Of a DNA stretch of 64,000 bases, positions 59,078 through 64,000 are shown piece after piece. The notes under the pieces were generated by a model. The model was not told where the DNA came from. It made no database searches and saw only the letters and a program-made list of their open reading frames with translations. This DNA comes from Stappia indica. Its GTDB lineage: Bacteria; Pseudomonadota; Alphaproteobacteria; Rhizobiales; Stappiaceae. The first letter of the stretch is position 1. Each line of letters starts with the position of its first letter. Location: the NCBI RefSeq assembly GCF_009789575.1, contig NZ_CP046908.1:2933501-2997500 (forward strand), written 5' to 3'. A program made the position numbers and the translations under genes.

Positions 59078-60154
59078 TTGAACGAGTTTCAGCCGCGCGT
59101 TTTCTCCGGCGTTCAGCCTACCGGCAACCTGCATCTTGGCAACTATCTCGGCGCCATCGCGCGTTTCGTGCCGCTGCAGGACGAGATGCCGGCGATCTAT
59201 TGCGTCGTCGACCTGCACGCGATCACCGTCAAGCACGATCCGGCCCTTCTCGCCGGGACGACGCGCGAGGTGACCGCCGCCTATCTGGCCGCAGGCATCG
59301 ACCCGAAGAAGGCCATCATCTTCAACCAGAGCCAGGTCCGCGAGCATGCGGAGCTTGCGTGGCTGTTCAACTGCATCGCGCGCATCGGCTGGCTCAGCCG
59401 CATGACCCAGTTCAAGGAAAAGGCCGGCAAGAACCGCGAGAACGCCTCGGTCGGCCTGTTCGCCTATCCGACGCTGATGGCCGCCGACATCCTGGCCTAT
59501 CGCGCGACGCATGTGCCGGTGGGCGACGACCAGAAGCAGCACCTGGAGCTGACCCGCGACATCGCGCAGAAGTTCAACAACGACTTCGCCGACCGCATCA
59601 AGGAGCTGGGCCTCGGCATCGCCAACCCGACGCCGAGCCCGGAGCTGCCGGACGAGCTGTTCTTTCCGCTGACCGAGCCGATGATCGCAGGTCCCGCGAC
59701 CCGCATCATGAGCCTGCGCGACGGCACCAAGAAGATGTCGAAGTCGGACCCCTCCGACCTGTCGCGCATCAACCTGCGCGATTCGGCCGACGAGATCGCC
59801 AAGAAGATCCGCAAGGCCAAGACCGATCCGGAGCCGCTCCCTAGCGAGATGGACGGCCTTGCCGAGCGTCCCGAGGCGGCCAACCTGGTCGGCATCTATG
59901 CCGCGCTGTCGGGCAAGTCCAAGGACGCCGTCCTGTCGGAGTTCGGCGGCCAGCCCTTCTCGATCTTCAAGCCGGCGCTTGCCGATCTTGCGGTCGAGAA
60001 GCTGGCGCCGATGACCGGCGAGATGAACCGCCTGCTCGACGACCCCGGCCATATCGATGCGGTGCTGCGCGACGGCGCCGGCCGTGCCTCGGAGATCGCC
60101 GGCCCGGTGCTGCGCGATGCCCGTCGCATCATGGGCTTCCTGGAAGGGCGCTGA
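59078..60154 (+). CDS. trpS: Tryptophanyl-tRNA synthetase
   Basis: 358 aa class I synthetase. I chose the TTG at 59078, which has GGGGGA about 8 bases upstream and gives the family start [23 protein letters not shown] (TGNLHLGNY is the HIGH motif). The KMSKS loop is [12 protein letters not shown] near residue 215. [17 protein letters not shown] near 146 is the specificity pocket. Unlike many relatives it is not preceded by murJ. Confidence 0.95.
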   Translation: MNEFQPRVFSGVQPTGNLHLGNYLGAIARFVPLQDEMPAIYCVVDLHAITVKHDPALLAGTTREVTAAYLAAGIDPKKAIIFNQSQVREHAELAWLFNCIARIGWLSRMTQFKEKAGKNRENASVGLFAYPTLMAADILAYRATHVPVGDDQKQHLELTRDIAQKFNNDFADRIKELGLGIANPTPSPELPDELFFPLTEPMIAGPATRIMSLRDGTKKMSKSDPSDLSRINLRDSADEIAKKIRKAKTDPEPLPSEMDGLAERPEAANLVGIYAALSGKSKDAVLSEFGGQPFSIFKPALADLAVEKLAPMTGEMNRLLDDPGHIDAVLRDGAGRASEIAGPVLRDARRIMGFLEGR

Positions 60155-60207
60155 GCCGGCATCGCCAGCAGCTTTTCGCAAGAGCGTTTTCTTCAAGAGC
60201 GTTTCGG

Positions 60208-60237
60208 GGGCCGCGGACACTGTTCGCGGCCCTTTTT
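60208..60237 (+). terminator. Rho-independent terminator of trpS
   Basis: Stem GGGCCGCG / CGCGGCCC with a 9-base loop and a TTTTT tail, 53 bases after the trpS stop. The 11-base direct repeat CAAGAGCGTTT (60179-60189, 60194-60204) precedes it. Confidence 0.85.
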
Positions 60238-60355
60238 GTTGTCGATGGCCGCCGCCGAGGGCAGGCGGCCTGCTCGCGGGTGCAACGGGCTTGTCTTTCC
60301 GGCGCACACGGGGCTAGTGTTCGGATCGAACAAAAGAGGAACGGGATTTCGGCAG

Positions 60356-60853
60356 ATGAGCGGGCAACGCATCCAGCTCGACCAGCCGCTGGTCGACGGC
60401 CGGCAGTCGGAGACGGCCTTGCGGGTCTGGCGCGGGGCAGCGCGCCTGTTGCGGCAGCTGCGCTTTGCCTGCGTCGGCGAGCTGACGCTGGCATCGGGTC
60501 GGCGCGCGGACATCGCCGCGATCGGCCCGAAGGGGGAGATCTGGATCGTCGAGGTGAAGTCGTCGCTGGCGGACCTGCGCGCCGACAGCAAGTGGCCGGA
60601 CTACCGCCTGCATTGCGACCGGCTGTTCTTCGCCACCCATGCCGACGTGCCGGCGGAGGTGTTTCCTCCGGACGCCGGCCTCATCCTCTCCGACGGGTTC
60701 GGCGCGGAAATCCTGCGCCAGGCGCCCGAACACCGCCTGCCGGCCGCGACCCGCAAGGCGGTACTTCTGAGATTCGCGCAGTCTGCAGCCCTGCGCCTTC
60801 ACGACCTGCATGATCCCGATGCGCGGGCGGCCACCGGCTACGGCGTGCTGTGA
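60356..60853 (+). CDS. mmcB: MmcB family DNA repair protein
   Basis: 165 aa. A PD-(D/E)xK-like nuclease core is visible: GRRADIAAIGPKGEIWIVEVKSS (residues about 44-66; Asp in RADIAA, ExK in VEVKSS), followed by DFRAD-like LADLRADSKWPDY. Known in Caulobacter as a mitomycin C response gene in alkylation/crosslink repair. A short palindrome GTTCG-GAT-CGAAC (60319-60331) sits upstream. It converges on actR. Confidence 0.88.
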   Translation: MSGQRIQLDQPLVDGRQSETALRVWRGAARLLRQLRFACVGELTLASGRRADIAAIGPKGEIWIVEVKSSLADLRADSKWPDYRLHCDRLFFATHADVPAEVFPPDAGLILSDGFGAEILRQAPEHRLPAATRKAVLLRFAQSAALRLHDLHDPDARAATGYGVL

Positions 60854-60869
60854 AGGTCCGGCGGAAAGG

Positions 60870-61424
60870 TCAGCGCGGCGCGCGCTTGGCGAGGATCCGC
60901 TGCAGCGTGCGGCGATGCATGTTGAGGCGCCGTGCGGTCTCCGACACGTTGCGGTCGCACAGCTCGTAGACGCGCTGGATATGCTCCCACCGCACCCGGT
61001 CCGCCGACATCGGGTTCTCCGGCGGCGGTGCCTTTTCCTCGCCGTCCGACAGCAGCGCGGCCAGCACGTCGTCCGCATCGGCCGGCTTTGCCAGATAATC
61101 GACGGCGCCCAGCTTCACGGCGGTGACGGCGGTGGCGATGTTGCCGTAGCCGGTCAGGATCACCACCCGGGCTTGCGGCTTGCGGGCGCGGATCGCCTCG
61201 ACCACGTCGAGGCCGCTGCCGTCCTCCAGCCGCATGTCGACCACCGCGTAGTCCGGCGCCTCGGCCTGGATCGCCTCCAGCGCCTCACGGACGCTGTCCG
61301 CGGTCACGGTGGTGAAGCCGCGCTTTTCCATGGCCCGCGCCAGCCGCTGCTGGAACGGGCGGTCGTCGTCGACGATAAGCAGGTTGCCCTGCACGACGCT
61401 GTCCGTTCCTGAAACTTCACTCAT
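60870..61424 (-). CDS. actR: ActR/RegA-type redox response regulator
   Basis: 184 aa, exactly the family size. Receiver with LLIVDDDRPFQQRLAR, phospho-Asp in YAVVDMRLEDGSGL, and LAKPADADD. The short Fis-like HTH at the C-terminus is VRWEHIQRVYELCDRNVSETARRLNMHRRTLQRIL (end portion RRLNMHRRTLQRIL), nearly invariant in RegA/ActR. Global control of respiration, carbon and nitrogen genes. It lies downstream of actS, 58 bases apart, same strand. Confidence 0.95.
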   Translation of the reverse strand: MSEVSGTDSVVQGNLLIVDDDRPFQQRLARAMEKRGFTTVTADSVREALEAIQAEAPDYAVVDMRLEDGSGLDVVEAIRARKPQARVVILTGYGNIATAVTAVKLGAVDYLAKPADADDVLAALLSDGEEKAPPPENPMSADRVRWEHIQRVYELCDRNVSETARRLNMHRRTLQRILAKRAPR

Positions 61425-61482
61425 TGCACCGTCCCGTTCTTTCTGCCGCCGTGCCTCTCGACGGCGGACCTCTTTGGATCTG

Positions 61483-62883
61483 TTATAAGTGCGTTTCCGC
61501 TCCGGGCAAATCGAGCGGCCGGGTTGCTGCTGCGTCATTTGCACTCGCGCCCAGATGCCACGGAGAGCGGCTGTCGCGCGGCCAGGCGATGCGAACGACG
61601 GCGCCGCGCTCCGGCGGCGGACGGTTGCGCAGGCGCAGGTCCGCCCCCGTGCGCTCCAGCAGCGTCTTTGCGATGAAGAAGCCGAGGCCGAGACCGCCGC
61701 CGGTCTGCCCCTGGCCCGGCCGCCCGTCGCGGGCACCGCGCGCGGTGACATAGGGCTCGCCGAGCCTTGCCATCACATCCGGGGTGAAGCCCTGGCCGTC
61801 GTCGGCGATTTCCAGCAGCACCTGGGTCGCCGACCAGCGGGCGGTGACGGTCACCGTGCTGTCGGCGAAGTCGACGGCATTTTCCAGCAGGTTGCCGAGG
61901 CCGTAATGCATCGCCGGATTGCGCCTTGCCATCGGCTCCTCGCCCTCGCCCTGGATGTCGAGGCGGATGCGCGCGCCATAGGCCCGCGCCGGCTCCACCA
62001 CCTGGTCGATCATGTGCGACAGTTTCTCGCCGCGGAAATGCTGGTCCCGGTCGTCGGGCAGCGAGGACAGCTTCGACAGGATCTCCCGGCAGCGCTCGGC
62101 CTGCGACAGGATCAGCGTCAGCTCTTCCTTCAGCGCGTCGGCGGAGGGGGGATGCTTCTCGTCGGCGAGGTCGCGCACCAGCTCCTTGGCCGACAGATAG
62201 ACGGTGGCGAGCGGCGTGCCGAGCTCATGGGCGGCCGCTGCCGCCAGCCCGTCGAGCGCATGCAGGTGCTGCTCGCGCGCCAGCACCAGCTCGCTCGCCG
62301 TCAGCGCGTCGGACAGCTGGCGCGCTTCCTCGGCAACGCGGAACGCATAGATGCTCATGAAGGCGAGCGAGCACACGAGCGCGATCCACAGGCCGATGGC
62401 ATAGACCGGCGGCAGGCGGAAGGTCTGTCCCTCCGGCCAGGGCAGCGGCAGGTGGAAGGCGGCGATCAGCGTCGCGATCACCGCCGCGAGCAGGCCGAGA
62501 TAGATGGTGTTGCGCGCCGACAGGCCGGCGGCCGAGACCATCACCGGTGCCAGCAGGAGGAAGACGAAAGGGTTGCCGAGGCCGCCCGTCAGATAGAGAA
62601 GGCCGCCGAGCTGCATCAGGTCGTAGGCCAGCTGCAGCGCCGCATAGCGCTCCGACAGGCGCTGCGACTGCGGCGAGCGCACCTTCAGGAAGATGTTGAG
62701 CCAGGCCGAGGCGGCGACCAGCGCCGCGCAAAAGGACAGCGGCAGCGGATAGGCCAGATAGAAGTGGACGACGACGAGCGCGGCGGTCTGCCCCGCGATC
62801 GCCAGCCAGCGCAGGCGCACCAAGGTGTCGAGTTTCAGCCGCCGATGCGGGGAGCCGAGTTCGGGTCTGTCGGTATCGTCCAT
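61483..62883 (-). CDS. actS: ActS/RegB-type redox sensor histidine kinase
   Basis: 466 aa. Six hydrophobic helices at the N-terminus include the quinone-site motif GGLGNPFVFLLLAP. The H-box AAAHELGTPLATVYLSAKEL (His in AAAHELGTP) follows. A Cys in QAERCREILSKLS matches the position of the redox-sensitive RegB cysteine as I recall the family. ATPase G-boxes DDGQGFTPDV and GGGLGLGFFIAKTLLE are intact. Start MDDTDRPELGSPHRR. Autophosphorylation is expected to respond to quinone redox state. Confidence 0.93.
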   Translation of the reverse strand: MDDTDRPELGSPHRRLKLDTLVRLRWLAIAGQTAALVVVHFYLAYPLPLSFCAALVAASAWLNIFLKVRSPQSQRLSERYAALQLAYDLMQLGGLLYLTGGLGNPFVFLLLAPVMVSAAGLSARNTIYLGLLAAVIATLIAAFHLPLPWPEGQTFRLPPVYAIGLWIALVCSLAFMSIYAFRVAEEARQLSDALTASELVLAREQHLHALDGLAAAAAHELGTPLATVYLSAKELVRDLADEKHPPSADALKEELTLILSQAERCREILSKLSSLPDDRDQHFRGEKLSHMIDQVVEPARAYGARIRLDIQGEGEEPMARRNPAMHYGLGNLLENAVDFADSTVTVTARWSATQVLLEIADDGQGFTPDVMARLGEPYVTARGARDGRPGQGQTGGGLGLGFFIAKTLLERTGADLRLRNRPPPERGAVVRIAWPRDSRSPWHLGASANDAAATRPLDLPGAETHL

Positions 62884-63169
62884 CGTGTCCTGCCGGCCTG
62901 CCTGAGGGGTCTGCACCTGTTGTGGCGCGCGCTCCGGGCTGCGTCAAATCCGGGGGAGTCCCGGGGGGAGCCCGCCCTCGCCGTCGCCCTTTCGCCGGCG
63001 GCGCGCGGCGCGGCGGGGGCCAATCAACCCTTGGCAGGGAAGCCCTGCCATGCTAGCCGATGCTACGAGTTTGAGCGCACAGGCCAGCGTGTCCGGGAGC
63101 GAGACCTTGCCGGGGACATGGGGACTGCGCGCCGGAATATGGATGTCATCGAGACAGGATAACTGACGC

Positions 63170-63661
63170 ATGAGCGACACGAACGACGCGGCCGCGGGCC
63201 AGGGCAACGAGGCCGGCGGTGCACCGGGCATGAGCATTCTCGCCCAGTACATCAAGGATCTCTCCTTCGAGAACCCGAACGCGCCGGGATCGTTGCAGCC
63301 GCAGGAGCAGCCCAAGCTCGACATCAACGTCAATGTCGGCGCCCAGCCGATGGGCGAGAACCAGTTCGAGGTGGTGCTGACGCTGACCGCCAGCGCCAAG
63401 ACCTCGGCGATGACCGTCTTCGCCATCGAGCTGGTCTATGGCGGCCTGTTCCGCATCGTCGGCGTGCCGCAGGAGCACCTGCACCCGTTCGTGCTGATCG
63501 AGTGCCCGCGCATGCTCTTCCCCTTCGCCCGCAACATTCTGGCCGAGGCCTCGCGCAATGGCGGCTTCCCGCCCCTGATGCTCGACCCGATCGATTTCGC
63601 GGCGCTCTACCGCCAGAATGCCGCACAGGCCCAGGCGGCCGGCGAGCAGAAGCCGAACTGA
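63170..63661 (+). CDS. secB: Protein export chaperone SecB
   Basis: 163 aa tetrameric chaperone keeping preproteins unfolded for SecA. The core reads [18 protein letters not shown] near residue 21, [10 protein letters not shown] near 50, [15 protein letters not shown] [13 protein letters not shown] near 83, and [28 protein letters not shown] near 112 ([11 protein letters not shown]). The C-terminal Gln/Ala-rich tail is usual. Own terminator follows. 62884-63169 upstream of it, shared with actS, holds no recognisable element. Confidence 0.96.
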   Translation: MSDTNDAAAGQGNEAGGAPGMSILAQYIKDLSFENPNAPGSLQPQEQPKLDINVNVGAQPMGENQFEVVLTLTASAKTSAMTVFAIELVYGGLFRIVGVPQEHLHPFVLIECPRMLFPFARNILAEASRNGGFPPLMLDPIDFAALYRQNAAQAQAAGEQKPN

Positions 63662-63690
63662 TCCACCTGCCAGCCTTGCTGCAGGATGCG

Positions 63691-63722
63691 AAAAAGCCGC
63701 GGACGATGTCCGCGGCTTTTTT
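63691..63722. terminator. Bidirectional terminator between secB and the DUF2852 gene
   Basis: A GC-rich stem GCCGCGGAC / GTCCGCGGC with a 3-base loop is flanked by AAAAA on the left and TTTTTT on the right, so it can end transcripts of both converging genes. Confidence 0.92.
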
Positions 63723-63752
63723 CGTTCTGGGCTTTCGGTCGGACGGGGGGCG

Positions 63753-64000
63753 TTACGCCTGCGGCGTCCCTGCCCCGGGGGAGGCCGGCCCGCGGCCACG
63801 ATCGGCCATGAAGCGGTCGAACTCTTCCTGGTCGCGCGCCCTTCGCAGTTCCTGCAGGAACGCGTCGAACTCGGCACGCATTTCGTCGATGCGCGCACGC
63901 TCTTCCTCGAGCCGCTTCAACTCGCGGGCCCGGTAGTCGTCGAAGGCGGCATTGCCGGTCGGGCGGACATCGCCAAAGCCCCGGTCCGAAGACAGGCCCT
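63753..64000 (-). CDS. DUF2852 family protein (5' part beyond the window)
   Basis: Only the last 82 codons are visible, read from the right edge. The helical, charged C-terminus AFDDYRARELKRLEEERARI followed by FDAFLQELRRARDQEEFDRF and MADRGRG is the characteristic tail of DUF2852 proteins, which carry membrane helices in the N-terminal part not seen here. Function unknown; restricted mainly to alphaproteobacteria. Confidence 0.75.
   Translation of the reverse strand, partial: GLSSDRGFGDVRPTGNAAFDDYRARELKRLEEERARIDEMRAEFDAFLQELRRARDQEEFDRFMADRGRGPASPGAGTPQA

Overview
This window is a GC-rich, densely coding chromosomal segment of an alphaproteobacterium, most likely in the Hyphomicrobiales (Rhizobiales) and possibly Stappiaceae-like. 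The evidence is the combination of an ActS/ActR (RegB/RegA-type) redox two-component pair, a DUF2852 gene, an OlsB-like ornithine lipid acyltransferase, MmcB, a 5-aminolevulinate synthase (hemA), a rhizobial-type GlpR-GlpD/GlpVSTPQ glycerol system, and divergent rph/hrcA genes. I cannot name the genus from sequence alone. I see no rRNA, tRNA, CRISPR array, transposase or integrase.

Layout. 1-6.2 kb (minus strand): a phaZ-sugar kinase-nagA operon (nagA runs off the left edge), then rph-rdgB-hemW. 6.4-10.4 kb (plus): hrcA, a MoeB/ThiF enzyme, a YgjP-like metallopeptidase and a Bcr/CflA exporter. 10.4-17.3 kb: PBP1A, DUF1330, a GNAT, an OlsB-like acyltransferase and a hybrid histidine kinase. 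17.5-22 kb contains two AT-rich patches. One encodes a small secreted Cys-rich protein. The other carries a lone DUF3800 gene inserted between comM/yifB and cysK. 22-30.7 kb is housekeeping: cysK, dut, coaBC, an LppC-type lipoprotein divergent from rsmI-yraN-gshB, and a membrane-bound spermidine-synthase-like protein.

30.8-48.1 kb is a coherent reductive pyrimidine catabolism locus. PreT/PreA (dihydropyrimidine dehydrogenase), HydA (dihydropyrimidinase) and an M20-family N-carbamoyl-beta-alanine amidohydrolase convert uracil/thymine to beta-alanine/beta-aminoisobutyrate. A CoA-acylating (methyl)malonate-semialdehyde dehydrogenase takes the semialdehydes on to acyl-CoA. A five-part ABC block probably imports the pyrimidine. 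Two tandem RutR-like TetR regulators and three close matches to the RutR operator (TTGACCA-NN-TGGTCAA) frame the locus. One operator lies between maiA and preT. The other two lie between rutR and the dehydrogenase. The transaminase of the pathway is not in the window.

48.1-56.8 kb is the glycerol locus: glpR-glpD on the minus strand, divergent from glpV-glpS-glpT-glpP-glpQ-DUF2160, with repeated TTTCG boxes between them. 57-64 kb holds a Rap1a/Tai-like secreted protein, hemA, trpS, mmcB, actR/actS, secB and a partial DUF2852 gene. Good rho-independent terminators were found behind trpS, secB, cysK and hemA.

The observations I consider most worth following are the inferred RutR regulon with duplicated regulators and a glutathione transferase included, a PHA depolymerase fused to a NuoE-type helix-hairpin-helix domain, a chain of ATGA-coupled mini-ORFs inside the pyrimidine ABC operon, and the two AT-rich acquired patches.
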